NCBI RefSeq assembly: GCF_014203665.1
Contig: NZ_JACHJN010000014.1
Span: 62,001 to 126,000, forward strand
Reading direction: 5' to 3'
DNA length: 64,000 nucleotides
Source: Saccharothrix tamanrassetensis
GTDB taxonomy: Bacteria > Actinomycetota > Actinomycetes > Mycobacteriales > Pseudonocardiaceae
Below the pieces are notes generated by a model. It was not told the origin of the DNA, did not search any database, and was given only the letters and a program-made list of their open reading frames with translations. Made by a program: the position numbers and the translations under genes. Shown here piece by piece: positions 1 through 8,403 of this stretch. Position 1 is the stretch's first letter. Each line of letters begins with the position of its first letter.

Positions 1-349
1 CCTTCGGCACCGCGATCCGGAGCCGGTTGCGCGCGAAGACCGCCGGGGTGGCGGTGATCCCGCCCGCGTCGGCGACCTGCTCCAGGTTGGCGGGCGCGGC
101 GGAGGCGAACACGTCGACCGGCGCGCCCTGGTTGATCTGCTGGGCCAGCGCGGAGCTGCCCGCGAAGTTCAACCTCACCCGCACGCCGGGGTGGGCGGCC
201 TCGAACCTCCTGCCCAGCTCGGTGAACGTCCCGGTGAGCGACGCGGCGGCGAACACCGTGACGTCGCCCGTGACGCCCGAGGCCTGCTGCGTGGAGCCGC
301 ACCCGACCAGGGACAGTGCGGCGGCCAGCGCGAGCGCGGTGCGGAACAC
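1..349 (-). CDS. modA: Molybdate ABC transporter substrate-binding lipoprotein, 5' part only
   Basis: Molybdate-binding lipoprotein of the ModABC importer, held on the outside of the membrane. The reading frame runs off the left edge of the window, so only about 116 residues are present. It starts at a GTG at 349, three bases after the stop of the upstream regulator. The N-terminus is a hydrophobic stretch ending in the lipobox LVGC followed by GS. Then come the typical ModA features: VFAAASLTGTF near residue 32, FAGSSALAQQI and PVDVFASAA near residues 63-83. The close coupling to a TOBE-domain regulator supports a molybdenum uptake role. The permease and ATPase genes would lie beyond the window. 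Confidence 0.88.
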   Translation of the reverse strand, partial: MFRTALALAAALSLVGCGSTQQASGVTGDVTVFAAASLTGTFTELGRRFEAAHPGVRVRLNFAGSSALAQQINQGAPVDVFASAAPANLEQVADAGGITATPAVFARNRLRIAVPK

Positions 350-352
350 CCC

Positions 353-751
353 TCAGCCCTCCGGGATCTCGACGACGACGTGCGTGGACTTGATGGAGGC
401 GACCGCCACGCTGCCCACCTCCAGGCCGAGTTCGTCGGCGGCTTCCCGACTCATCAGCGACACGATCCGGAACGGCCCGGCCTGCATCTCGACCTGCGCC
501 ATCACCACGTCCTTGACCACGCGCGTGACGATGCCCCTCATCCGGTTGCGGGCGGACGCGGCGACCGTCGTCCCGGGTTCGGCGCTGTCGGCGAGGCGTT
601 TGGCGAACTCCGCCAGGTCCCGCCCGTCGACCCCTTTGCGCCCGCTGTCCAGCTGGACGGCGGGCAACCGCCCCTGGTCGATCCACCGCCGCACCGTGTC
701 GTCGCTGACGCCGAGCAGCGCGGCGGCCTCACTTATCCGCAGATTCGGCAC
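353..751 (-). CDS. HTH-TOBE molybdopterin-binding regulator
   Basis: A 132-residue protein with an N-terminal MerR/excisionase-type helix-turn-helix (ISEAAALLGVSDDTVRRW, residues 6-23) and a C-terminal TOBE (Mop-like) domain of about 65 residues beginning MRGIVTRVVKD and ending HVVVEIPEG. Proteins of this build bind oxyanions such as molybdate and are usually found at the head of mod operons. Here modA starts three bases after its stop. The GTG at 751 is chosen because the HTH begins right after it; a GTG at 754 is equally possible. There is no clear ribosome binding site, so the message may be leaderless. Role as the molybdate-responsive regulator of modA is inferred from context. Confidence 0.85.
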   Translation of the reverse strand: MPNLRISEAAALLGVSDDTVRRWIDQGRLPAVQLDSGRKGVDGRDLAEFAKRLADSAEPGTTVAASARNRMRGIVTRVVKDVVMAQVEMQAGPFRIVSLMSREAADELGLEVGSVAVASIKSTHVVVEIPEG

Positions 752-989
752 CACAGCATCGTAGACGCCGCAAACGCGGATCGGGAGGCAGCTTCGGGCC
801 GATGGTGATCGCCGGGCCTGTGCGGTTCCCTGCCGATCGCCACGGTGCCCGCGTGCGAACTGTCCCTTCCCGCCGCCTGCTCCAACGCCGTTGCTCCGTT
901 CCGCTCGCGACTTCCGGCTGTGCCGCGCGGGCGAACGGCTACGTAACGTCCCCGCACGAACCTCTTTCACCTACCAGCTAGGGGATCTC

Positions 990-3341
990 GTGCGAAGACT
1001 CTTAATCGGTGCGGCAGCGTTCGCGCTGATCACCGCGGGCGTCACGACCGTGCCCGCGGTCGCGGTGGCGGCCCCGGAGGCCACCACCGACACCGTGCGG
1101 CAGCAGACCGACGAGCTGCCGCACCCGCTGGAGGACAAGCGGCGGGCGTTGCGGCAGGAAGCGCTGGCCAAGGTGCTGACCGGCGAGGCGACCACGGAGA
1201 AGCGCGGCGCCAGCACGGTGGTCAAGGTCGGCCGCAAGGACAAGGCCGGGCAGCAGGCCAAGGTCGACCAGTACGTGGAGCTGGAACGGGAGAAGGTCGA
1301 CAAGATCTTCGTGGTGCTCGCCGAGTTCGGCGACGAGCGCCACCCGCAGTACCCCGACCAGGACACCGCGCCGGGCATCCCGGGCCCGCAGCGGTTCGAC
1401 GGCCCGGCGCACAACCAGATCCCGCAGCCCGACCGGGCGGTGGACAACACCACGATCTGGCAGCCCGACTTCAGCCGCCAGTACTTCCAGGACCTGTACT
1501 TCGCCACCTCGCCCGGTGCGAACTCGGTCGCCAACTACTACGACAAGCAGTCCTCCGGCCGCTACAGCGTCACCGGCACGGTGACCAACTGGGTCAAGGT
1601 CCGCTACAACGAGGCCCGCTACGGCCGTTCCGACGGCTACCCGTGCGGTTCCAACCTGTGCAACAACAGCTACGAGCTGGTCCGGGACGCGGTCACCCAG
1701 TGGGTCGCCGACCAGCAGGCCGCCGGTCGCACCACGGAGCAGATCCGGCAGGAGCTGGCCACGTTCGACGAGTGGGACCGCTACGACTACGACGGCGACG
1801 GCGAGTTCAACGAGTCGGACGGCTACCTCGACCACTTCCAGATCGTGCACGCGGGCGGCGACCAGGCCGACCGCGACCCCTGGCAGGGCGAGGACGCCAT
1901 CTGGAGCCACCGGGGCTACGCGTTCAAGAACTACAACACCGGTCCGGGCACCAACAAGCTGGGCGGCGCGCCGATCGGTGACACCGGCCTGTGGGTCGGC
2001 GACTACACGATGCAGCCGGAGAACGGCGGCGTCAGCGTGTTCGCCCACGAGTACGGCCACGACCTGGGCCTGCCCGACCACTACGACGTCAGCGGCGGCG
2101 GCACGAACAGCGTCAACTGGTGGTCGCTGATGGGTCAGACGCGGGTCGGGGAGCCGGGCGAGCCTCCGGGCACCCGGGCCAACGAGCTGTCCGCGTGGGA
2201 CAAGCTCCAGCTGGGCTGGCTGGACTACGAGGTGGCGGTCGCGGGCCAGGAGCGCACGTTCGAGCTCGGGCCGCACGAGTACAACACCGCCAAGGCGCAG
2301 GGCCTGGTGGTCGTGCTGCCCGACGTGGCCAAGACGTTCGACTACGGCGACCCGTTCGCGGGCTCGAAGATGTGGTGGAGCGACAAGGGCAACGACCTGG
2401 ACAACTCGATGACCCGGCCGCTGGACCTGACCGGGAAGTCGACCGCCGAGCTGACCCTCAAGGCGCGCTTCGACATCGAGGAGGACTTCGACTACCTCTA
2501 CGTCGAGGCCGCCAACGCCGACGGCAGCTGGACCCAGCTGGACGGCACGGTGGACGGGCGACCGTTCCTCCGCGACTCCGGCAACGCGCCCGCGATCAGC
2601 GGCACGTCGGGGAACCGCTGGGTGGACATCAAGGTGCCGCTGGGCGCGTACGCGGGCAAGAACACCAAGCTCCGGTTCGCCTACCGCACCGACGGTGGCC
2701 TGGCCCTGCAGGGCTTCTTCGCGGACGCGATCACGGTGACCGCGGACGGCGCGCCGGTACTGGAGGACGGCGCGGAGACCGGCACCGGTTGGGCGCTCAA
2801 GGGCTTCCGCAGCACGGCCGGCACCGAGACCAAGTCGTTCGACCAGTTCTACATCGCGTCGAACCGCACCTACGAGTCGTACGGCAAGTACAACCGCACC
2901 GGCCCCTACCGGTACAGCTTCCCGAACAAGCCGAAGTGGGTGGAGCACTTCCCGTACCAGGACGGCCTGCTCGTGTCGCTGTGGGACACCAGCTACCTGG
3001 ACAACAACACCAGCGAGCACCCCGGCGAGGGCCTGATCCTGCCGATCGACGCGAACCCCGCGCCGATCTACAACCTGGAGGGCGGGGCGTGGGCGCCGAC
3101 CGTCAGCGGCTACGACGCGCCGTTCGGGTTGCAGAAGTCGGACTCGTTCACCCTGCACATCAACGGCAAGGCGTCCTACGTGCGCGGTCAGCCGGCGAAG
3201 CCGGTGTTCGACGACACCAGGCAGTTCTGGTTCCCGGAGACGCCCACCGCGGGCGTCAAGACACCCGGTGCGGGCGTGGGTCTGCGGGTGCTGTCGCAGT
3301 CCGGCACGTCCATGAAGGTCAAGCTGTTCCGCACGAGGTAG
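990..3341 (+). CDS. Secreted M6 family metalloprotease (immune inhibitor A-like)
   Basis: A 783-residue exported zinc protease. The GTG at 990 follows an AGGGGAT ribosome binding site and opens directly on a signal peptide (RRLLIGAAAFALITAG, ending near AVAAPEA). A charged propeptide of about 85 residues follows. The catalytic domain carries HEYGHDLGLPDHYD at about residue 353, the HExxHxxGxxD zinc motif of the M6 family. An acidic DYDGDGEFNESDGYLD segment near residue 268 looks calcium binding. The C-terminal third is beta-rich, as in InhA-type proteins. Function is extracellular protein breakdown. It stands alone with a terminator behind it. Family assignment is secure, substrate unknown. 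Confidence 0.93.
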   Translation: MRRLLIGAAAFALITAGVTTVPAVAVAAPEATTDTVRQQTDELPHPLEDKRRALRQEALAKVLTGEATTEKRGASTVVKVGRKDKAGQQAKVDQYVELEREKVDKIFVVLAEFGDERHPQYPDQDTAPGIPGPQRFDGPAHNQIPQPDRAVDNTTIWQPDFSRQYFQDLYFATSPGANSVANYYDKQSSGRYSVTGTVTNWVKVRYNEARYGRSDGYPCGSNLCNNSYELVRDAVTQWVADQQAAGRTTEQIRQELATFDEWDRYDYDGDGEFNESDGYLDHFQIVHAGGDQADRDPWQGEDAIWSHRGYAFKNYNTGPGTNKLGGAPIGDTGLWVGDYTMQPENGGVSVFAHEYGHDLGLPDHYDVSGGGTNSVNWWSLMGQTRVGEPGEPPGTRANELSAWDKLQLGWLDYEVAVAGQERTFELGPHEYNTAKAQGLVVVLPDVAKTFDYGDPFAGSKMWWSDKGNDLDNSMTRPLDLTGKSTAELTLKARFDIEEDFDYLYVEAANADGSWTQLDGTVDGRPFLRDSGNAPAISGTSGNRWVDIKVPLGAYAGKNTKLRFAYRTDGGLALQGFFADAITVTADGAPVLEDGAETGTGWALKGFRSTAGTETKSFDQFYIASNRTYESYGKYNRTGPYRYSFPNKPKWVEHFPYQDGLLVSLWDTSYLDNNTSEHPGEGLILPIDANPAPIYNLEGGAWAPTVSGYDAPFGLQKSDSFTLHINGKASYVRGQPAKPVFDDTRQFWFPETPTAGVKTPGAGVGLRVLSQSGTSMKVKLFRTR

Positions 3342-3364
3342 CGGGCAGGCGGTAGTCCGTTCGG

Positions 3365-3399
3365 CGCCGGACGTGATCCATTCAGTGTCACGTCCGGCG
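3365..3399 (+). terminator. Hairpin terminator after the M6 protease gene
   Basis: Perfect 12-bp inverted repeat with arms 3365-3376 and 3388-3399 and an 11-base loop. It begins 24 bases after the stop of the protease and ends 24 bases before the next start. There is no T-run, as is usual in actinobacteria. Confidence 0.75.
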
Positions 3400-3422
3400 T
3401 CCGTCCGGCGATGTAGACGGAC

Positions 3423-4004
3423 ATGGTGAGATCACGTGGAGCGGTAGTCGCCGCCGTCCTGGTCGTCGGGGTCGCGCTCGGGGGTTGCGCGCAGCAGGCC
3501 GCCCCGGCGAGTCCGGTCGGCTCGACCACGAACACGACCGAACCGCTGCGCATCAACCTGTGCGACAACCCCGGCGACCTGACCGCGTGGATGCGCGCCG
3601 ACGGCCTGCCGGTGGACGACGCCCGCTGCACCGGCGAACCGGCCGACGGCCGCACCCTGCGCGCGTTCGGCAAGTGGACCTTCCCACCGACCGGCCGCAA
3701 CCAGCCGCACGTGGAGTCGGTGGAGATCGCGGTGTCCCCGGACCGGGGCAAGGACGGGTCCAGCGCGTTCGACGACCTCAAGGGCTCCTACCCGCCGCAC
3801 GAGCAGCGGTCGGTGGCCGGGCACTACTCGCGGGTGGCCAACGCGCGGGGTCGCACCCTGGTGAACCTGCCGGAACTCGCCGAGCCGCTGAACATCACCG
3901 TCACCAGCGCGATGACGAACGCCTCGGACCCGGAGTACGCGAAGATCCGGGCCGCCCACCTGGGGGCGTTGGAGCAGATCGTGCCCGCGCTGGCCAGGTC
4001 CTGA
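3423..4004 (+). CDS. Putative lipoprotein of unknown function
   Basis: A 193-residue protein with a lipoprotein signal peptide: positively charged start MVRSRG, hydrophobic core, and lipobox LGGC at about residues 19-22, followed by a Ser/Thr/Pro-rich linker. The mature part is small and contains two further cysteines (INLC and DARC) that could form a disulfide. I do not recognise a named domain; the overall look is like the many small DUF3558-type lipoproteins of actinobacteria, but I cannot confirm that. It lies between two hairpin terminators, so it is probably transcribed alone. It likely sits on the outer face of the membrane. Confidence 0.75.
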   Translation: MVRSRGAVVAAVLVVGVALGGCAQQAAPASPVGSTTNTTEPLRINLCDNPGDLTAWMRADGLPVDDARCTGEPADGRTLRAFGKWTFPPTGRNQPHVESVEIAVSPDRGKDGSSAFDDLKGSYPPHEQRSVAGHYSRVANARGRTLVNLPELAEPLNITVTSAMTNASDPEYAKIRAAHLGALEQIVPALARS

Positions 4005-4013
4005 CCGGTCGGA

Positions 4014-4035
4014 CGTCGCCGGGGCACCGGCGACG
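4014..4035 (+). terminator. Hairpin terminator after the lipoprotein gene
   Basis: Perfect 9-bp stem (4014-4022 with 4027-4035) with a GGCA loop, 10 bases after the lipoprotein stop. Confidence 0.7.
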
Positions 4036-4584
4036 CACCGCCGTGCACCCGGCCGAGGAGCGCACGCTCCCCGAACACCACGCCGGGCGGTGCCGCCCGC
4101 CCCGGAATGCACCGAATCACCCGCACAAAACAACAGGCGACGAACAATAACTTCCTCACATTCCCGCCGTTGCCCGGAAGCCCTCCACACCCCGAGCGGA
4201 CACCGACCGCTCTCGCCGCACCGCATGGAATATTCCGGAGTCGCACGGCTGCGCAATGGCCGATTGCGTCAAGTCCGGCACGACTTCCGACACAATGCGG
4301 TATGGCCCGCCGTCGGTAGCAGCGCGTTTCGCATCATCACCCGTTCAGCCCCTTCCGGGGATCCGGGCACTCCGAATACCGTCCTGCACGAACCGCGGTC
4401 TTGGGGTGAACGCGGTTCAACTCCGGGGGACGGGGGCTGGGGATTCGCACTTTTCCACATCGGATCCACACCGCCCACCACCGGAATTCCGTACCGCGCC
4501 GACTCGGCCATTCCGCGGAATGGACCGACGACGTGCCTCCTTGGTGGGCGGTCGTCAAGTCGACGCCGGTCCGGTCCAGACTGC

Positions 4585-4618
4585 GCGTCAGGCGAGGTCC
4601 CCCAGTCCCGCCTGACGC
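4585..4618. repeat. Orphan hairpin 1
   Basis: Perfect 10-bp inverted repeat (4585-4594 with 4609-4618), loop of 14 bases. It sits only 5 bases from a second, stronger hairpin and is not next to any gene I can support. Confidence 0.6.
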
Positions 4619-4623
4619 TCGCG

Positions 4624-4660
4624 AGGGTCGGGGAGTCCGTCCACGGGACTCCCCGACCCT
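4624..4660. terminator. Orphan strong hairpin 2
   Basis: Perfect 15-bp inverted repeat (4624-4638 with 4646-4660) around a 7-base loop, with a short GTT after it on the plus strand. The strength is that of a good terminator, yet the nearest supported gene ends are about 600 and 540 bases away. It may end an unannotated small transcript on either strand. Confidence 0.6.
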
Positions 4661-5073
4661 GTTCCACACCAGGGCACAGTCTCGCGACTCGTCACCGAAG
4701 ACAGCCTCACCGGCTGCGTCCCGCATACTCCTGCCCCTGCGTGTCCGCGCGTCAGCTCGAAGAGCTTTGCAGGGCTCTTGTGGAGATCCTTGGCGGCCCG
4801 CCTGTCCGGCGAGGACGCCCTTCACCCATGGCCCCTCACCTCACCCCTCCCCCACACGCCCTCCCACCCCTTACACACGTCAACCAATCCAACGCGTATC
4901 AACCCGCACACGCCCCCGACGCGTGAACGAGCAGTCAGCGGCGCACCCGATCAACAGCGCGCCCGACAGCAGAACCAGCACATCATCGCCTTGGACCGCG
5001 CACGCGCAGACCAGGACGGTCCAGAGCAGCAGCCTCATGAACCAAGGCTAGGGACGCAGGTCACACCCGTCGA

Positions 5074-5118
5074 AGGATTTGAGGAAGCCTTAGGGCAGGA
5101 TTTGAGGAAGCCTTAGGG
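5074..5118. repeat. 22-bp tandem repeat, two exact copies
   Basis: Two identical 22-bp copies (5074-5095 and 5097-5118) separated by a single C. The pair is framed by a 7-bp inverted repeat, CGTCGAA at 5068-5074 and TTCGACG at 5119-5125. It lies downstream of the stop of the SGNH hydrolase gene. No function is evident. Confidence 0.75.
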
Positions 5119-5198
5119 TTCGACGTTGTCGCCTTGGGTTCCACGTCGTCGAGGACCGCACGACCAACACCCATCACGGTCCCCGACGTCCCCGACCC

Positions 5199-6236
5199 TC
5201 AAGCGACCGCGTGCAGGTTGCCGTCCGTCCCCTCCAAGCACCGCCCGGACCCCGCACCACCGTTGACGAACTCCGTCACGCACCGCCCCAACTGCGCGTG
5301 CGCCGCGGCATTGGGATGGAATGACTGCTGCGCCAGGTGAATGCCGATCGCATCCAACCCACCGTTGACCAACGCGTACGGATCCACGGTCAGCCTGCGC
5401 TGCCACTCACCAGCCGAACTGGCGCCCTTGCTGCAAGCCTCGCGGTTCTCCGTGGCACGAGAGAAGTCCAGGAACTTCGCACCGGTCCTGGTCGCCGCCC
5501 CGCGCAACGCCTCGGACAGCTGCGGCACCGCCACCGTCCGCCCGTAGCCCGCGTCGGCCAGCCGCAACGGGCAGCCCTGCGGACCGTGCAACAGCTTGTC
5601 CATCTTCTCCGTCACAGGTGACGCATAGGACGTCAACACCAGCGAATACGCCGAATCCCCATAGCCGGCCTGGGACATCGCCGACCGCACGTCCCGCACC
5701 GCCTGTTCCACCTTGGGCGCCATCGCGGCCAGCCGGCCGGGCCACTCCGCCGCCAGCTTCGACCGGCAGCTCGGACCGAACGGGTTCACCCACGCGGCCA
5801 CGCAGTCGACCATCGTGTCGGCGAACCGCGGGTCGTCGTTGGCCCCGACCTGCACCAGCACGGTGGTGACCCGGTACTGCCGGGCGATCCCGATCAGCCG
5901 CCGCGCCTGCGAGCCCTCGGTGTAGTGGGTGGTGTCGGCCAGCGACACGTTCGCCGAGTCCGCGCCCGAGCACGCCAGGTTGAACGTGCGCTCGGCGAGC
6001 TGGGTCTTGTGGATCATCGACTGCGTGGAGCGGTGGCACCAGTTGCCGTTCTCGCCCTCGGTGCCCGGCTCGTAGGAGCCCGCGCCCTCGCCCGACATGG
6101 CGCTGTCGCCCAGCGACACCGCCGCCGTCTGCCGGGTGTCCACCGCGCCGGCGGACCCCGGCGACACCACCAGCGATGCGCCCAGCAGTGACGCACCGAC
6201 GAACGCCATCGCGCCCACGACCCGACTCCACGTCAC
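5199..6236 (-). CDS. Secreted SGNH/GDSL hydrolase
   Basis: A 345-residue exported esterase/lipase-type enzyme. The start is the GTG at 6236, preceded by GGAGGT at good spacing, and it opens on a signal peptide ending near GSAGAVDT. The conserved blocks of the family are present: block I VSLGDSAMSGEGAGSY with the nucleophile serine, block III GANDD with the oxyanion asparagine, and block V SFHPNAAAHAQLG with the catalytic histidine. Six or more cysteines fit the disulfide-rich actinobacterial SGNH esterases. The substrate, a lipid or an acylated polysaccharide, cannot be told from sequence. It is transcribed alone toward the gene-poor stretch. Confidence 0.92.
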   Translation of the reverse strand: MTWSRVVGAMAFVGASLLGASLVVSPGSAGAVDTRQTAAVSLGDSAMSGEGAGSYEPGTEGENGNWCHRSTQSMIHKTQLAERTFNLACSGADSANVSLADTTHYTEGSQARRLIGIARQYRVTTVLVQVGANDDPRFADTMVDCVAAWVNPFGPSCRSKLAAEWPGRLAAMAPKVEQAVRDVRSAMSQAGYGDSAYSLVLTSYASPVTEKMDKLLHGPQGCPLRLADAGYGRTVAVPQLSEALRGAATRTGAKFLDFSRATENREACSKGASSAGEWQRRLTVDPYALVNGGLDAIGIHLAQQSFHPNAAAHAQLGRCVTEFVNGGAGSGRCLEGTDGNLHAVA

Positions 6237-6419
6237 CGCGAGACCTCCACCGCTCGTGGCGTCCTGCGTTGGACGCCAGCCCACGGTAGGGCCGCCACCA
6301 CACCGCGACAATGAGCCGATACGGCTATCCGCACGCCACCCGGACACGCCGGGCTGATACCGGCCACCGGACACCAACTACCAGAGTCCGACTACCGGCC
6401 TACCGGTGGACGGCCTCCG

Positions 6420-6950
6420 CTACCGACCAGGACGGGCGACCAGCGACCAGAGGTAGCTCAACGCCTCACCCTCCGGCTCGTCCCGATCCAGGAACTCGTT
6501 GATCAGCTCCGCCAACCGCGCCTTCAACTCCCCTTGCGAAGCCGGGGTCAACCTCAGCACCCCGCGCGACACGTCACGCCCCGACTCCGGCCCGGCTTCC
6601 AGGATCTCGGCCCGGTGCGCCGCCAGCATCGCCAGGTCCACCTGCTGCACCAGGCCGACACCCTCGACGTCGATCAACCCCAACCGCCAGGTGCGACCGG
6701 TCGTGCGGTAGGGCCGCTCCAACGCGCCCTTCGCCCCGGTCCGCACCGGTTCGGGCGCCAGGAAGTCGGTCTCGACCAGCGCCCGGATGTGGCGCAGGAC
6801 GGTCGCGGGTGCCACCTCCAGGCGCTCGGCCAGCTCCTGGTTGGTCCACGCGCGGTCCAGGCACAGGCGCAGGATGCGCCAGCGCAGCGGGTGCGCCAAC
6901 GCCTTGAGCTCCTCCACCGACGCGGTTCGCGGGGATTGGTCTGCGGGCAC
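6420..6950 (-). CDS. ArsR-like winged-helix transcriptional regulator
   Basis: A 176-residue regulator with an N-terminal winged helix of the ArsR/HTH_20 type: ELKALAHPLRWRILRLCL (residues 14-31), recognition helix region NQELAERLEVAPATVLRHI, and a wing at KGALERPYRTTGR. The C-terminal half is helical and probably the effector or dimerisation part. The GTG start at 6950 has no clear ribosome binding site, which suggests a leaderless message. It is divergent from the M20 dipeptidase operon across 106 bases that contain a clean palindrome (6989-7006). It is therefore likely to regulate that peptidase operon and itself; this is inference. Confidence 0.87.
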   Translation of the reverse strand: MPADQSPRTASVEELKALAHPLRWRILRLCLDRAWTNQELAERLEVAPATVLRHIRALVETDFLAPEPVRTGAKGALERPYRTTGRTWRLGLIDVEGVGLVQQVDLAMLAAHRAEILEAGPESGRDVSRGVLRLTPASQGELKARLAELINEFLDRDEPEGEALSYLWSLVARPGR

Positions 6951-6988
6951 CGCAAGAGGCTAGCCCACCCGGACCTTGCCGGGCAGCA

Positions 6989-7006
6989 CAGTGATTTGGT
7001 TCACTG
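6989..7006. promoter_or_regulatory. Candidate operator for the winged-helix regulator
   Basis: Perfect dyad CAGTGA-N6-TCACTG of 18 bp in the divergent promoter region between the winged-helix regulator (6950) and the M20 dipeptidase gene (7057). Its position, 39 bases from one start and 51 from the other, suits control of both genes. Confidence 0.55.
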
Positions 7007-7056
7007 ACATCGATTGCAACTTTTGAAATCAGTCCCGAACGCCCTGGGGAGCGACG

Positions 7057-8403
7057 ATGGATTTGGCGGAACAGGTCCGCGACTGGGTGACGGAGGGCGA
7101 GCCGCGGCTGCTGGCCGAACTGGCCGCGTGGATCTCCCAGCCCAGTGTGAGCCGCACCGGCGAAGGCATGGCGGAGGCCGCCGCGCACGGCTTGGAGCTG
7201 TTGCGGCGCAGTGGTCTGACGCCCCAGGTGGTGGAGACCGGCGGCTGGCCCGCGCTGGTCGGCACCGCACCGGGCCCTCCCGACTCGCCGCACGTGCTGA
7301 TCTACGGCCACTACGACGTGCAGCCGGCCGGACCGTTGCACGAGTGGGTGACGCCACCGTTCGAACCGGACTTCCGGGACGGCCGGATCTACGGGCGCGG
7401 CACCGGTGACAACAAGGGCCAGCACCTGGCCCAGCTGCTCGGGCTGCGGGCGCTGCGCGACATCACCGGCGGGTTGCCGTGCCGGGTGACGGTGCTGCTC
7501 GACGGCGAGGAGGAGATCGGCAGCCCGAACCTGGCGAAAGCCGTGCGGCAGCTGGAGAAACCGGACCTCGTGGTGTGGAGCGACGGCCCCGTGCACGAGT
7601 CCGGGCGGGCGTCGGTGGTGCTCGGGGTGCGCGGCATCGTCACGTTCGAACTGCGGGTCAGGGGCGCGTCCGGCGTGCTGCACTCGGGGAACTGGGGCGG
7701 TGTCGCGCCGAATCCCGCGTGGCGGCTGGTGCACGTGCTGGGCACGATGCGCGACCCGCAGGGCCGGGTGCTGATCGACGGGTTCGACGACGACGTGGTG
7801 CCGCTGAGCCCCGGCGAGCGGGAGGCGCTGGCCAAGCTGCCGGTGGACGTGCCCGCGGTGCTGGCGGGCATCGGGGCGGCCGGCATGGAGCCGCCGAGCG
7901 GGCCCGGGTTCTACCAGCGGCTCACCGGCCCCACCTTCAGCATCAACTCGTTGACCTGCGAAGACGGTGGCGAGCACCGGACCGTGGTGCCGAACGTGGC
8001 GGTCGCGAAGTGCGACATGCGGCTGGTCGGCGGGCAGCGGGTGGACGCCGTGTTCGCGGCCATCCGCGCGCACCTGGAGCGGCACGCGCCGGACGTCGAG
8101 TTCGTGCCCGGCGGTGCGATGTCACCGTCCCGGACGCTGCCCGAGACACCGTGGACGGACGCCGTGCTGCGCGGTGCGGCCACGGGTCTGGGCGAGGAGC
8201 CGCTGCTGCTGCCCGCGTTGGGCGGCAGCCTGCCGATCGCCGCGTTCAGCGACGAGCTGGGCGTGCCTTGCTACGGCGTGCCGTTCGCCAACGTGGACGA
8301 GTGCAACCACGCGCCGAACGAGAACCTGGTGCTGGACTGGTTCCGCCGGGGCGTCGTGGCCGCCGCGACCGTGCAGCGGGCGATCGCGGAGGTGGGGCGG
8401 TGA
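7057..8403 (+). CDS. M20 family dipeptidase / metallopeptidase
   Basis: A 448-residue cytoplasmic zinc peptidase of the M20 (ArgE/DapE/CPG2-like) family. Metal-binding motifs are intact: GHYDVQP near residue 86, GRGTGDNKG near 112, the catalytic and metal-binding glutamates in DGEEEIGS near 149, and the late histidine in NHAPNENL near 420. The ATG at 7057 follows a GGGGAG site. It overlaps the S9 peptidase gene by four bases, so the two are translationally coupled. With that partner it probably completes the breakdown of short peptides to amino acids. Confidence 0.94.
   Translation: MDLAEQVRDWVTEGEPRLLAELAAWISQPSVSRTGEGMAEAAAHGLELLRRSGLTPQVVETGGWPALVGTAPGPPDSPHVLIYGHYDVQPAGPLHEWVTPPFEPDFRDGRIYGRGTGDNKGQHLAQLLGLRALRDITGGLPCRVTVLLDGEEEIGSPNLAKAVRQLEKPDLVVWSDGPVHESGRASVVLGVRGIVTFELRVRGASGVLHSGNWGGVAPNPAWRLVHVLGTMRDPQGRVLIDGFDDDVVPLSPGEREALAKLPVDVPAVLAGIGAAGMEPPSGPGFYQRLTGPTFSINSLTCEDGGEHRTVVPNVAVAKCDMRLVGGQRVDAVFAAIRAHLERHAPDVEFVPGGAMSPSRTLPETPWTDAVLRGAATGLGEEPLLLPALGGSLPIAAFSDELGVPCYGVPFANVDECNHAPNENLVLDWFRRGVVAAATVQRAIAEVGR

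Larger units (their letters stand above)
4036..5198. other. Gene-poor stretch of 1.16 kb
   Basis: No reading frame here has both a convincing ribosome binding site and recognisable protein sequence; open frames exist on both strands but look like chance frames of GC-rich DNA. The part from about 4100 to 4530 is visibly richer in A and T than the genes around it. The stretch holds two adjacent strong hairpins (4585-4660) and a 22-bp tandem repeat (5074-5118), listed separately. It could hold a small RNA gene or remains of lost genes. Confidence 0.5.

Noticed and set aside
890..989. Upstream start for the M6 protease
   Set aside because: It would add about 33 residues before the signal peptide; the GTG at 990 has the ribosome binding site and opens on the signal peptide.
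1002..3158. Long open frame antisense to the M6 protease gene
   Set aside because: Composition is Val/Arg/Gly-rich without motifs. Long antisense frames are expected in GC-rich genes, and the sense frame has a complete protease.
4100..4700. tRNA or integrated element in the AT-richer gene-free stretch
   Set aside because: No cloverleaf or T-loop consensus could be found, and there is no integrase or terminal repeat.
4269..4825. Small minus-strand open frames between the lipoprotein and the SGNH gene
   Set aside because: No supporting ribosome binding site, and two strong hairpins interrupt the frames.
5074..5118. Two-repeat CRISPR or attachment site
   Set aside because: Only one base separates the copies and no integrase or cas gene is present.
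7479..8399. Upstream extension of the S9 peptidase frame
   Set aside because: It lies out of frame inside the M20 gene and translates to Arg/Gly-rich sequence; the GTG at 8400 is coupled to the M20 stop.
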